DNA of 64,000 nt from Pelagibacterium nitratireducens (GCF_037044555.1 NZ_CP146275.1:2336501-2400500), one strand, 5' to 3'; counted from the first letter of the stretch, positions 1 through 8,575 are shown. Notes: a model not told the origin generated them from the sequence alone. Translations and numbers: made by a program.

Positions 1-929
1 GTGATGGGGTGGAGCTGGATCGGTCTCTGATGGCGCAATGGATGGGGCGGCTGAGCTTCGAGCTCGAGCCACTCGCCCACCATGTTCTCAAAACCATCAA
101 GCTCGGTGAGCGGGTTTTTGCCGACGAGACCCGGCTTCCGACCCTGGCGCCTGGCACTGGCAAGGTGAAAACAGCTTGGCTTTGGGCTTATGCCCGGGAC
201 GACCGGACCTTTGGAGGATCAAGTCCACCGATGGTGGCCTATTGCTTCGAAGACAGCAGATCAGGCGAATGCGTCGCCCGGCATCTGGACGGCTATCGCG
301 GGATCCTGCAGATCGACGGCTATGCTGCCTATAACCGACTGGGCAAAGCGAGTGGCGCCAACGACGCCATGACGCTCGCCGGGTGCTGGGCGCACGCACG
401 GCGCAAGTTCTTCGATCTCCAGGCCAGTGACGGTTCGCCCTTTGCCGGTGCCGTGGTGACGGCGATGGCACCGCTGTGGGCCATCGAAGACGACATTCGT
501 GGTCACGACCCCGATCTGCGCGCCGCCATCAGAGCCGAGAAGTCCGCGCCGATCGTGAGCGACCTGCTCGCCGTTCTGGACCGGGAACTGCCCCGCATCT
601 CGGGGAAATCGAAACTGGCCGAGGCGATCCGCTACACGCTCGCCCGGCGTGCCGTGCTCGAACGCTTCCTCTCGGATGGCCGCATCGAGCTCGACTCCAA
701 TATCGTCGAGCGCGCCATCAGACCCCAGACCATTACGCGCAAGAACAGCCTTTTTGCCGGCAGTGACGGGGGCGGCCGCTCCTGGGCAACCATCGCAACG
801 TTGCTCATCACGGCCAAGATGAACGATGTCGACCCACATGTTTGGCTCACCCAGACCCTCGAGCGTATCGCCAATGGCTGGCCCAACAGCGACATCGACG
901 CCCTCATGCCCTGGAACTACGCCGGCTGA
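1..929 (+). CDS. tnpC: IS66 family transposase (TnpC), 5'-truncated by window edge
   Basis: DDE transposase of the IS66 type; it would catalyse transposition of the element that carries it. The reading frame is open to the left edge (upstream of the first possible GTG it still reads Asp-Gly-Val-Glu-Leu-Asp-Arg), so the N-terminal HTH and zinc-binding parts and any tnpA/tnpB genes lie outside. Visible are the three acidic catalytic blocks: FADET near the start, LQIDGYAAYN in the middle and NIVERAIRP near the end, followed by the usual IS66 tail ending shortly after a PWNYAG motif. It appears intact from here to its stop. The family call is firm; activity cannot be judged. Confidence 0.93.
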   Translation, partial: DGVELDRSLMAQWMGRLSFELEPLAHHVLKTIKLGERVFADETRLPTLAPGTGKVKTAWLWAYARDDRTFGGSSPPMVAYCFEDSRSGECVARHLDGYRGILQIDGYAAYNRLGKASGANDAMTLAGCWAHARRKFFDLQASDGSPFAGAVVTAMAPLWAIEDDIRGHDPDLRAAIRAEKSAPIVSDLLAVLDRELPRISGKSKLAEAIRYTLARRAVLERFLSDGRIELDSNIVERAIRPQTITRKNSLFAGSDGGGRSWATIATLLITAKMNDVDPHVWLTQTLERIANGWPNSDIDALMPWNYAG

Positions 930-951
930 ACGGTCCTGCCTTCTCGCTTAC
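1..951 (+). mobile_element. Right end of an IS66-family insertion sequence
   Basis: The transposase stop is followed about 20 bases later by CGCTTAC at 945-951. Read inward on the other strand this is GTAAGCG, the typical start of IS66 terminal inverted repeats. The next 8 bases (952-959) would be the right copy of the 8-bp target duplication; the left copy is outside the window. To the right, the sequence reads as a DUF1206 gene on the opposite strand, which fits insertion into that gene. Confidence 0.7.
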
Positions 952-1333
952 GCTCCTCGCCCTCGCCACCGCCACCCTGACCAAGGCTCAAAGCCAGGCG
1001 CGCCGCGGTCAAGGTGAGGAAAAGATTGGCGCCACCGCTGATCAGCTGGCCAGCACGCGTCGCGAAGCCCTCGAGGTCATCGTCGCGATTGTCGGCATTG
1101 AGCAGGCCCTGCGCCAGCTTCCAAAGCACATAGCCGAAAAGTCCGATGGCGACGAGGCCAAGCAGGATGCGACCGAAGGGCAAACCCAAAAGGCTCGAGA
1201 GGGCTTCGGACGACCCGTTCGAATCGCGCCCGCCCCAGATCGCCGAGGTCAGGGTGAGCCCGCCCAGCAGCAGATACACCACACCACGCGCCGCGTAGCC
1301 CCACCGGGCCAAGGTCTCGAAATGGTCTGACAT
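917..1333 (-). pseudogene. DUF1206 membrane protein gene, truncated by the IS66 element
   Basis: Starts at the ATG beginning MSDHFETLARWGYAARG, a classic DUF1206 opening, followed by two hydrophobic helices (VVYLLLGGLTL and FGRILLGLVAIGLFGYVLWKLAQGLL) and part of the next repeat (ISGGANLFLTLTAARLAL). DUF1206 proteins usually carry three such repeats in about 260-280 residues; only about 120 genuine residues are left here, and the last 12 or so codons lie inside the IS66 end. Function of the family is unknown; it is an inner-membrane protein. An in-frame upstream extension is Pro/Thr-rich and looks non-coding. Confidence 0.75.
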
Positions 1334-1512
1334 GCTCGCCGTTATCCGTTGAAGACTGGTCGATAACGGTTTTAGGGGTGTTGGTGTTCCGTGAGGTGGC
1401 GATGGCGGGCGGATTGGCGGCGGCGTATTTCCTGTGGGGCGAGTTGGTGGCCAAGTCGTTGTCGAAATCGGTAAGTTCGCAACTCGCACTGTCTCGCGTC
1501 GAAGCATTCACG

Positions 1513-1947
1513 TCAGAGGCAGACCCCTCCCTGTCTAATCGTTGCCGTGCGCAGTCTGTCGCTGGCATCGTAAGTCAACGTCAAATAGAGTTCATTCCCG
1601 CAAACGACGCCACGGGAACCCGCCGCAAGGCGGAAAACCTGTATCGAAGCGGCTCCTGACGGAAGATCCTGAACCGGCGTATTCCACGCCTCTAGGCCGG
1701 CGTGTGTCAGCTCTCGCTCGATTTCCTGTTTTGGCTCGCCGCCCACAAAGAAACCAGGGATCATGTTCACATCACCATCTCCCCGCCCGACCTCCCTGTA
1801 TTGATACAGGCGCCGTGTGGTTTCGTTCAGCAAGAGATGCGGCGCGTAGGCCGAGTAGGCCATCCAACCCACCGGGAGGGCGAACAGAAGAGTAGTACCG
1901 GTGAGCAACCACAGCGCAACTTTTCGGGACATGCTGATCGTCATCAT
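1513..1947 (-). CDS. Small single-pass membrane protein of unknown function
   Basis: A 144-residue protein with one N-terminal hydrophobic stretch (VALWLLTGTTLLFALPVGWMAY, roughly residues 10-32), then a soluble region with two Cys (GVVCGN and the C-terminal GGVCL) that could pair outside the cytoplasm. Translation may start at residue 1 or at Met6 (coordinate 1932); neither has a clear ribosome binding site. No family recognised. Coding is supported by the signal-anchor pattern and by balanced codon use; there is no operon partner. Confidence 0.5.
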   Translation of the reverse strand: MMTISMSRKVALWLLTGTTLLFALPVGWMAYSAYAPHLLLNETTRRLYQYREVGRGDGDVNMIPGFFVGGEPKQEIERELTHAGLEAWNTPVQDLPSGAASIQVFRLAAGSRGVVCGNELYLTLTYDASDRLRTATIRQGGVCL

Positions 1948-2318
1948 TCATCGCGAAAGCTTTAGCAGCTATATACAACTCCGGTCCTAGGTGCCACATG
2001 CAAGACTTGGGATAGGAGCAGCGGCAGATCGAAAACCTGCCTCAAAACTTTAGTTTCAATCAAAGCTAGAAAGATGGGGTCGGTCGGGCCGCTCACGGGA
2101 CCCGGGTCAAGCGGAGCGCTGGGGGTATTGGATCCCGGGTCAAGCCCGGGATGACAGGGGGCGTGGCGGCCGAGATGCTCGTCGCTGAGATAGCGAAGAG
2201 ATTTTCGCGGTGCTGGTCGGCTCTACATCTAGTGGGCGTGGGGCCGCAGCCCGGTAAGCTCAGGTCTTGCGCCCGTGGCTCGGCTTTGGTCCTGATACCG
2301 ACGAGAGGATAACAAACC
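1948..2318. other. Non-coding stretch with palindromic repeat
   Basis: About 370 bases between two small genes, without a convincing ORF on either strand. It holds one good copy of the CCCGGGTCAAGCCCGGG-type repeat, with a partial copy just before it (CCCGGGTCAAG near 2101). The part near 2000-2080 is more AT-rich and may hold the promoter of the leftward small gene, but no clear -35/-10 pair was found. Confidence 0.5.
2127..2155. repeat. Dispersed palindromic repeat, family A (copy 1)
   Basis: The core GGATCCCGGGTCAAGCCCGG followed by GATGAC forms a hairpin with arms CCCGGG-TCAAG-CCCGGG. The same core recurs near 2960, 8555, 16935 and 32310, always between genes. Repeats of this style are common in Hyphomicrobiales intergenic regions. 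Confidence 0.8.
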
Positions 2319-2855
2319 ATGCCCATGCGCCCTATACACACAGCACGCATTTTAACCTGTTGGGCAGCAATCATATGTTGTCTGTTCGCTGCTCCCATAT
2401 CGACACGGGCAAACGACGGCCTTTCCGAGCTTTCGGAACTGGACAAGGTTGCAGTGATCGTCAACGGCAGTATTCCGGGCCGATATGAAATTGGTGACGT
2501 CGTGTGGATAACCGAGCGCGTAAGCGATGGGGTTTACCGCAGCAGAAACGATCCGCCTTCGGCACCCGGCTATCGCGAGTTCATCGTTCAGGAAACCAGG
2601 CCCTGCTACTACAAGTTTGTGTCTTCTTTGGTCGACGGCGATGGCAATAGCTACAGCCGGCACGGTGGCTTTGCGGACTTAAAGTCGTTGGAAGCGATTT
2701 CGTATCGCGCCGTGCCTGGCCATTCCCATATCTATCGCAAGGTGATGGTCAACGAAGGCCTGCCATATTATTGGGGCGATATGCTGGTGATGGCCGCTCT
2801 TGAACTTGACGTCATCAACCACCTTGCGGCCGAATTTCTGGAAAACGAATGCTAG
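2319..2855 (+). CDS. Exported protein of unknown function
   Basis: A 178-residue protein with an N-terminal signal sequence (basic start MPMRPIHTAR, hydrophobic ILTCWAAIICCLFAAP, then probable cleavage around TRAND at about residue 32). The mature part has no recognised domain; it is mixed alpha/beta in character, with a conserved-looking centre (FIVQETRPCYYKFVSS) and an acidic C-terminus. Likely periplasmic. It stands alone between repeat-bearing spacers, so context gives no function. Confidence 0.6.
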   Translation: MPMRPIHTARILTCWAAIICCLFAAPISTRANDGLSELSELDKVAVIVNGSIPGRYEIGDVVWITERVSDGVYRSRNDPPSAPGYREFIVQETRPCYYKFVSSLVDGDGNSYSRHGGFADLKSLEAISYRAVPGHSHIYRKVMVNEGLPYYWGDMLVMAALELDVINHLAAEFLENEC

Positions 2856-2950
2856 GCAGATGTGGTGGTGCCCTTGCCGTAACGATCCCGTGAACCTCGA
2901 CAAGCTGGCTCGCCCTATATCTTCTGCGCGTGTGGCCGCGGCCCTACGCT

Positions 2951-2981
2951 TACGCTCCGGGTCAAGCCCGAGGATGACGAG
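2951..2981. repeat. Dispersed palindromic repeat, family A (copy 2)
   Basis: Contains CTCCGGGTCAAGCCCGAGGA, then TGACGA: the same TCAAG-centred hairpin as the other family A copies, with one arm altered. It lies between two convergent genes. Confidence 0.7.
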
Positions 2982-3017
2982 AGGGAGAGTGAGGTGTCGG
3001 GGGTCTTTCGCCCGCCC

Positions 3018-4010
3018 CTACTCCGCCTCCGGCTCCAGCAGCATTTCATCGAGCACTTGCGCGGCGCATTGGTTGGTGAGGTCGCTCAGGGCGATGTCCT
3101 GTTCGGGGGTGCGCTGGGGGGATTCGAGCATGGGCCAGAGGTTTTCGGCTTCTATGCTGTCCAGGGTGCAGGAACAGTAGGCCGTGCAGTAGGCGGCGTC
3201 GGGGGCGGATTGGGCGCAGCTGGTTTGGCAGCTTGCGAGGAAGTTTTCGGCGCGGCGGGTTTCGCTGATGCCGCTCAATGAGGCAAGGCCCATGAGGATG
3301 CCGATGAGGATGGGCTGGTGCAGGACGTAGATGACGAGGCTCCAGCGGCCGAGTTTGGACAGGGCGCGGGCGGGCGTTGAGGTGCCCTTGAATTGGGCGA
3401 GGCGGTCCGTCAGGCCGCTATTTATGGCCCAGCGGGTGGCGGCGATGCCGAGGAGGGCGACGCCGAACCAGGGGAAGATGGGGACCAGATCTTCTGACGG
3501 GGGCGGCGCGTCCCAGAGGCCGATCCAGGACCAGAGCTTTTCGCCGAACAGCGGGCTCTGGATGAAGAGTTGAAGGCCGATGAGGACAATTGCCAGCGCG
3601 AGGATCAGGACCAGCGGCGCTTTGAGGAAGGCCAGGCCCAAAAGGGAAAACAGGGCAATGGCATGGAGGACGCCGAAATAGACGAAGGTGGATGGATTGA
3701 AGGCGTAGGTGCCCGCAGAGATGAGGAGCGCGGCGCCGAGGATGATGGCGAAGCGGCGCCAGAAGGGGCGCCAGCGGATTGTTTCGCCATGGCCGAGGAC
3801 GAGGGACACGCCGGTGAGGAAAATGAAAGTGCCGACGATGGATTTCTGAAAGACCACCCAGGGAAGCGACTGGGTGGGATCGAAATTCACGAACCCCAGA
3901 AAGGCCAGATCCCATGAGAAATGGTAGATGATCATCGCCACGATGGCGACGCCGCGCGCGACGTCGATGGCGGCGATGCGCGGGCGGGATGCGGGGGCGA
4001 TGGAGGTCAT
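3018..4010 (-). CDS. DUF1624 (HGSNAT-like) multispanning acyltransferase with Cys-rich C-terminal tail
   Basis: 330 residues. The first about 250 match the DUF1624 / heparan-alpha-glucosaminide N-acetyltransferase-like family: AAIDVARGVAIVAMIIYHFSWD at the start, about seven membrane helices, and a late VIYVLHQPILIG helix typical of membrane acyltransferases. From about residue 255 the protein changes to a hydrophilic tail with six Cys (261, 265, 275, 279, 281, 315; pattern C-x3-C-x9-C-x3-C-x-C). Its start overlaps the stop of the molybdopterin oxidoreductase (ATGA), so the two are translationally coupled. The substrate is unknown. Confidence 0.85.
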   Translation of the reverse strand: MTSIAPASRPRIAAIDVARGVAIVAMIIYHFSWDLAFLGFVNFDPTQSLPWVVFQKSIVGTFIFLTGVSLVLGHGETIRWRPFWRRFAIILGAALLISAGTYAFNPSTFVYFGVLHAIALFSLLGLAFLKAPLVLILALAIVLIGLQLFIQSPLFGEKLWSWIGLWDAPPPSEDLVPIFPWFGVALLGIAATRWAINSGLTDRLAQFKGTSTPARALSKLGRWSLVIYVLHQPILIGILMGLASLSGISETRRAENFLASCQTSCAQSAPDAAYCTAYCSCTLDSIEAENLWPMLESPQRTPEQDIALSDLTNQCAAQVLDEMLLEPEAE

Positions 4011-6106
4011 GCGGCAGACGCCCGGACCCAGACGGCCGCATCGTGGAAGGCGGCGCCGCCAAAGGGTTTGACCGGATCGGAGCCGATCAGGGTGTTGATG
4101 CCCCTGCCCTTGCGGTGCGCCTTGTGGGGGTGGAGGCCCTCGGCGACGACGACACCGGTGCGCAGACCGTCGAACAGGCGCAGGGTCAGCTCGACCGAAC
4201 CGCGATGATTACCGATGGTGACGGGCGCGCCATCTTCAAGCGCCAACCGGGCGGCATCGTCGGGGTGCATGAGCAAGGACGGGGTTCCTTCGCGCTTCTG
4301 GCTGGTTGGGGTTTCCCCAAAGGTGGAATTGAGAAAGGTGCGGGCCGGAGACGTGGTCAGGCGGAACGGGACCGTTTCGGTGGTCGGCTCGTTCCAATCG
4401 AGAAAATCGACCATGGCGGGCATTTCGGAGGGATCGCAGACCCAGTTGACGCCGCGCTTGATGCGGGTGGCTTCCCAATCTGGCTTGAAGCGGAATTTGC
4501 CATCGGGCCAGGCAAAGCCATCGGTGTAGCGCGATTTGTCGTCGGGCAGCGCGCGATCGACGAAGCCGGAAGCCGCTTCGATTTGATCGAGATCGCCATA
4601 GCCGGAGCGGGAAAAGGTTTCGGCGACCATCTCGCGGTCGGTCTTTTCAGTGACGGCTTCGGGCGCCCCTACCCGTTTGGCGATTTCGTTGATGACGAAA
4701 TGATTGGGCATAGCCTCGCCGGGGGCGTCGACGATCTTTGGGCCGTAGAGGACGCGGGTGTGGCCGCCGCGGGTGTAATAATCATTGTGTTCGACAAACA
4801 TGGTGGCGGGCAAAACGATATCGGCCATCTGGGCCGTTTCGGTCATGAACTGCTCGTGGACCACGGTGAACAGGTCCTCGCGCGTGAAGCCCTCACGGGT
4901 GAGAGAATGATCGGGGGTGACGACCATGGGGTTGGTGTTCTGGATCAGGAGCGCCTTGACCGGGCCGCCGCCTTCGAGCGCCTGGGGATCGCCGGTGAGG
5001 ATGGGGCCGATGCGGCACATGTCGAGTTCGCGGACGCGGGATTTCTTGAGCGATGCGCCGGTGATCTGGGATTTATCGAGCGCCCAGGTGCCCGAATTGG
5101 AATGGAAGGCGCCGCCGCCGCGATATTTCCAGGCGCCAACCATTGTGGGGATCGAGAGCGCGGCGTGCATGTTGAGCGCGCCATTGCGCTGGCGGGAAAA
5201 GCCATAGCCGAGCCGGAAATAGGCGCGCGGGTTTTCACCGACCAGATGGGCGAAGGCTTCGATTTCGGCGGGGGTGAGGCCGGTGATTTCGGAGGCCCAG
5301 TTCGGGGTTTTGACCGCAAGATGTGATTCAAGAGACGAATCGAAGTCCGAGTGGGACTTGAGAAATTCACGGTCGGCGAGGTTGTCGCGCAGCAGGATAT
5401 GCATGACGGCGAGCGCCAAAGCGCCATCGGTGCCGGGGCGGATGAGCAGCGCCATATCGGCCTGCTCCATGGTGGCGGTGCGGTAGATATCGACAACGAC
5501 GAGCTTTGCGCCGCGTTCCTTACGGGCGCGGATGGCGTGGGTCATCACGTTGATCTGGGTGTTGACCGGATTGGTGCCCCAGATGACCACGCAATCGCTC
5601 TCGGCCATCTGCTCGGGATTGGGGCCGGTCAAAAGCCCGGTGCCGGCGATATAGCCGGTCCAGGAAATCATTGTGCAGATGGTGTCGTATTGCTCGGAAT
5701 AGGACTTGGCGTTGCGCAGGCGGTTTATGCCGTCGCGGTGAACGTGGCCCATGGTGCCGGCATAGTAGTAGGGCCAGATGGATTGGGGGCCGTGTTCGGC
5801 TTCGATTTGCAGGAACCGGGTGCCGATTTCATCGAGGGCTTCGTCCCAGGAGATTCGGGCGAACTGGCCCGAGCCTTTGGGGCCGGTGCGGCGGAGGGGG
5901 TAGAGCACCCGGTCGGGGTGATTGGCACGCTCGGCGTAGCGGGCGACCTTCTCGCAGATCACGCCCGCCGTATAGGGATCGTCCTTGGCGCCGCGGACAC
6001 GACCGATGACGCCGCTATCGAGGACTTCGACGTCCAGCGCGCAGGTCGAGGGGCAATCATGGGGGCAGACGGTGCGGGCGGTGCGGAGGACGAGTGGCTT
6101 GGTCAT
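4007..6106 (-). CDS. Molybdopterin-dependent oxidoreductase (DMSO reductase superfamily, [4Fe-4S])
   Basis: A 699-residue catalytic subunit that would carry a bis-molybdopterin-guanine cofactor and one Fe-S cluster. The cluster ligands are visible as C14, C18, C22 (CPHDCPSTC) and C51 (GVICEK). The cofactor-binding region includes WGTNPVNTQ, and the C-terminal molydop_binding domain starts near RLTTSPARTFLNSTF. There is no twin-arginine signal, so it should act in the cytoplasm. No dedicated electron-transfer subunit is adjacent; the only operon partner is the DUF1624 membrane protein. Substrate cannot be assigned from sequence. Confidence 0.92.
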   Translation of the reverse strand: MTKPLVLRTARTVCPHDCPSTCALDVEVLDSGVIGRVRGAKDDPYTAGVICEKVARYAERANHPDRVLYPLRRTGPKGSGQFARISWDEALDEIGTRFLQIEAEHGPQSIWPYYYAGTMGHVHRDGINRLRNAKSYSEQYDTICTMISWTGYIAGTGLLTGPNPEQMAESDCVVIWGTNPVNTQINVMTHAIRARKERGAKLVVVDIYRTATMEQADMALLIRPGTDGALALAVMHILLRDNLADREFLKSHSDFDSSLESHLAVKTPNWASEITGLTPAEIEAFAHLVGENPRAYFRLGYGFSRQRNGALNMHAALSIPTMVGAWKYRGGGAFHSNSGTWALDKSQITGASLKKSRVRELDMCRIGPILTGDPQALEGGGPVKALLIQNTNPMVVTPDHSLTREGFTREDLFTVVHEQFMTETAQMADIVLPATMFVEHNDYYTRGGHTRVLYGPKIVDAPGEAMPNHFVINEIAKRVGAPEAVTEKTDREMVAETFSRSGYGDLDQIEAASGFVDRALPDDKSRYTDGFAWPDGKFRFKPDWEATRIKRGVNWVCDPSEMPAMVDFLDWNEPTTETVPFRLTTSPARTFLNSTFGETPTSQKREGTPSLLMHPDDAARLALEDGAPVTIGNHRGSVELTLRLFDGLRTGVVVAEGLHPHKAHRKGRGINTLIGSDPVKPFGGAAFHDAAVWVRASAA

Positions 6107-6292
6107 TCAGGTCAGGTTCATTGTGGAGGGGGCAATACTAGTTGGTATCGGGGCCTGTGTCAGCCGCCTGCGGCGATGTTGCAACACCTTGTTTTGCAAA
6201 GGCACTTATCCCGGAACCAACACATTCGGGCCGCATTATCGACCCGAGAGCGGGGGCTCACTCGACCATGACCACCAAGGAGGGTAAACCCC

Positions 6293-7045
6293 GTGACTAC
6301 CAAACTTTTCGCTCTTTCCGCCGCAGCAGCGGCGCTGCTCGTTTCCGGCTGCACAAGCTCCAGCTCGCTCCCGCCCTCCCCGCTGAACTATTCGGCGGTG
6401 GGGCTCAATGCCAGTGGGACGGGCACGGGCAATGGTTCGTTTTCGGCCAATACAAACGACATTACCGTAGCCGTCGATGGCCGGAACTATACCGTCGGCA
6501 ATGGCGCCGCCACGCCGGGACTGCCGGGCGGGCTGACGGGCTATACATACGCTGACGCCAATGGCGATGCGGCCTATATCGGGGGCAGTCATGCGGCGAC
6601 GGCGCTGACCAGCCCGGCCGGAACCAACAGCGTTTATGCAATCGTTGACGGGCGCGAGACGACGAGCGGCCAGATGCAGTCCCTGCCCATGCAGGCGGCC
6701 AATTATGATGGCGTGTGGGGCATTTCGAGCTCTTCGGGCCAGCAGGCGGGCGGCACGTTCCAGGCGGGGGCCAATTTCGATTCGCGCACCGTCGGGTTCG
6801 AGCTTTCCGATCAGTCGGGCCTTGTGGGCGGCGGCAATGGGCGGATTATCGGGACCGGGTTTACCAGTTCGCTCAATACACGCGGTGCTGTCGACCAAGG
6901 ACCAAATAACGTTCAGGTCAACTCGAACAACACCATCGATGGCCAGTTTTATGGACCGAATGCCGATGAAATGGCCGGGCTGGTGCGTGGCAACACCACC
7001 GACGGCAATGGTGCGACCGCCGGTTATCTGATCGGCACACAGTAA
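6293..7045 (+). CDS. Lipoprotein with TbpB-like beta-barrel, probable Slam substrate
   Basis: GTG start preceded by a strong Shine-Dalgarno AAGGAGGG about 8 bases upstream. The product (250 residues) has a signal peptide ending in a lipobox LVSGC (Cys20), then a Ser/Gly-rich linker and a Gly/Asn-rich beta-strand region resembling the small barrel of transferrin-binding-protein-B-like surface lipoproteins (TVGNG, YADANGDAAYIGG, GIIGTGF-like strands). It lies directly upstream of a Slam-type translocator in the same direction, the usual pairing of substrate and exporter. Predicted to end on the cell surface; the ligand is unknown. Confidence 0.75.
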   Translation: MTTKLFALSAAAAALLVSGCTSSSSLPPSPLNYSAVGLNASGTGTGNGSFSANTNDITVAVDGRNYTVGNGAATPGLPGGLTGYTYADANGDAAYIGGSHAATALTSPAGTNSVYAIVDGRETTSGQMQSLPMQAANYDGVWGISSSSGQQAGGTFQAGANFDSRTVGFELSDQSGLVGGGNGRIIGTGFTSSLNTRGAVDQGPNNVQVNSNNTIDGQFYGPNADEMAGLVRGNTTDGNGATAGYLIGTQ

Positions 7046-7080
7046 GCGCTGCCGGAGGCGGTGCATCGTTTTAGCTCGTC

Positions 7081-7126
7081 GCGTTTCCGAACCGGCCAGG
7101 TGGTTTCCACTTGGTCTGGAAACGCT
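7081..7126. repeat. Palindromic intergenic repeat, family B (copy 1)
   Basis: Arms GCGTTTCC(G)AACCGG and CTGGAAACGC enclose a short centre with CCACTT. Related copies lie near 37826, 45386 and 46992. This copy sits between the lipoprotein and the Slam gene, where it could act as a processing or attenuation hairpin. Confidence 0.75.
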
Positions 7127-7186
7127 CGGGGCACCGTCTCCGCCTTTGTAATGCGTACGCCCAAAGCGGCGAAGAACGGGGCTTTC

Positions 7187-8494
7187 ATGGGGTTTTCCAG
7201 AATTCTTGCGGCAGCGCTTCTGACTGGCGCTGCATTGGTCGGGTCGGTGACGGGCGCTTATGGGCAGACCGCCTCGCTGGCCTCGCTCGACGAGGCGATC
7301 GGGGCGCGGGACTGGGCGCGGGCCGATGCGCTTGCCGCCCAGCTCGACGCAGAGGCCGGGCAAGGCGATGTGATGGCGGCCTATGCGGCGTCGGTTCGGC
7401 ATGCGCTTGATGGCGAGTGCGCCGAGGCTGTGGTGCTGGCCGATCTGGTGATCGGGGCGGTGCCGTTTTTCGTGCCGCCCTATCTGGTGGCGCATCGGTG
7501 TTATTCCGATCTGGGCCAGAGGGATATGGCGGCGGCGCGGCTGGGCTCGTTGCAGGCCATATTGCCCGATGGGCCGGAGCGCGACGTGGTTTCCCAGATG
7601 CTCCAGAACGCGCAATCGCAGGGGCGGCCGGTGTTTTCCGGCTATTTCACGATGGCGCCCTCGACAAACGTCAACCGGCAGACCGGCGAAGACACAATCG
7701 ATGGCGGGGTGTGGGGACCGGGGGAAATTCCCGAGGAAGCGCGCGGCAAGCGGGGCGTTTTGTTCAGCCTGGGGGGATCGGTGGCGGTGGAACTGGCGCG
7801 CAGCGAGGCGGCGAGCCTTTCGGGCGTGCTGCGCACCGACATCCGGTTTTCAACGGTCGATGAGGTGTTCGAGCCGAGCTTTACGGCGGAGCTGCCGATA
7901 ACGTTTGCGGTTGGGGAGACTGCGCGGGCGGTGGTTGCGCCTTATGTGACGGTCGGGCTGGAAGAGGATGTGCTGGAGCGGACCGAAGCGGGCGTACGCT
8001 CGAGCCTGTCGGTGCCGCTCGACGCGTCGCAGCGGCTGGCGTTCGATCTGAAACTGGCGGCGGTGGAGCGGCATCTCGATCCGGGGCGGTCGGGGCTATT
8101 GGCCGATGGGGCGGCGTCGTATTCGACATCGCTTTCGCCCAACATGAACCTGACGACGACGGCGCGAGCGGTTTACAATCATACCGACGACGAGACGTTG
8201 CGCACGCTGGTGGGGACCCTACGGGCGCGGGTGGATACGCTGTTCGACAATGGATTGCTGGTGGGTGTCGAGGGAACGATCGGGCAGCGCTGGCACTGGC
8301 GCCCTGCCCCTTTCCAGCTCGAGGATCAGGTGGACCGGTTTGCGACCGGGCGGATCGAGGCGAGCCATCGCGACATCACCATCGGGCCGCTGATGCCTTC
8401 GATCTATTACGAATACACCAACAGCTGGTCGGACAATGTGTTTTACACCTATGACAGCCACGATATCGGGCTGACGCTGCGGGCGAGCTTTTGA
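7187..8494 (+). CDS. Surface lipoprotein assembly modifier (Slam)-type outer membrane translocator
   Basis: About 435 residues. The ATG before MGFSRILAAALLTG is chosen because it gives a proper signal peptide (cleavage near AYGQ); in-frame codons further upstream overlap a repeat hairpin. After the signal comes a helical TPR-like region (DEAIGARDWARADALAAQLD...) of about 140 residues, then a C-terminal region of alternating beta strands ending in a terminal Phe (GLTLRASF), as in 14-strand Slam barrels. Slam proteins move folded or partly folded lipoproteins to the cell surface; the likely client is the lipoprotein just upstream. Confidence 0.8.
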   Translation: MGFSRILAAALLTGAALVGSVTGAYGQTASLASLDEAIGARDWARADALAAQLDAEAGQGDVMAAYAASVRHALDGECAEAVVLADLVIGAVPFFVPPYLVAHRCYSDLGQRDMAAARLGSLQAILPDGPERDVVSQMLQNAQSQGRPVFSGYFTMAPSTNVNRQTGEDTIDGGVWGPGEIPEEARGKRGVLFSLGGSVAVELARSEAASLSGVLRTDIRFSTVDEVFEPSFTAELPITFAVGETARAVVAPYVTVGLEEDVLERTEAGVRSSLSVPLDASQRLAFDLKLAAVERHLDPGRSGLLADGAASYSTSLSPNMNLTTTARAVYNHTDDETLRTLVGTLRARVDTLFDNGLLVGVEGTIGQRWHWRPAPFQLEDQVDRFATGRIEASHRDITIGPLMPSIYYEYTNSWSDNVFYTYDSHDIGLTLRASF

Positions 8495-8540
8495 TGGCGT
8501 TTTGCCGTAGGGCGGGTCTGGGTTTTGACGTTTGGTGTGG

Positions 8541-8575
8541 GGTACTGGATTCCGGATCAGGTCCGGGATGACGAG
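8541..8575. repeat. Dispersed palindromic repeat, family A (copy 3)
   Basis: GGATTCCGGATCAGGTCCGG followed by GATGACGAGG: a diverged family A copy with arms CCGGA-TCAGG-TCCGG. It lies between convergent genes. Confidence 0.65.

Noticed and set aside
1378..1659. Possible small rightward gene (MAGGLAAAYFLWGE...) between the DUF1206 remnant and the next gene
   Set aside because: It overlaps the end of a better-supported leftward gene, has no good ribosome binding site, and its second half is the reverse of that gene.
3989..6271. Long open frames on the plus strand (445 and 306 codons) opposite the molybdopterin oxidoreductase
   Set aside because: They are antisense shadows of a clearly conserved enzyme in GC-rich DNA, have Gly/Asp/Ala-skewed composition and show no recognisable motif.
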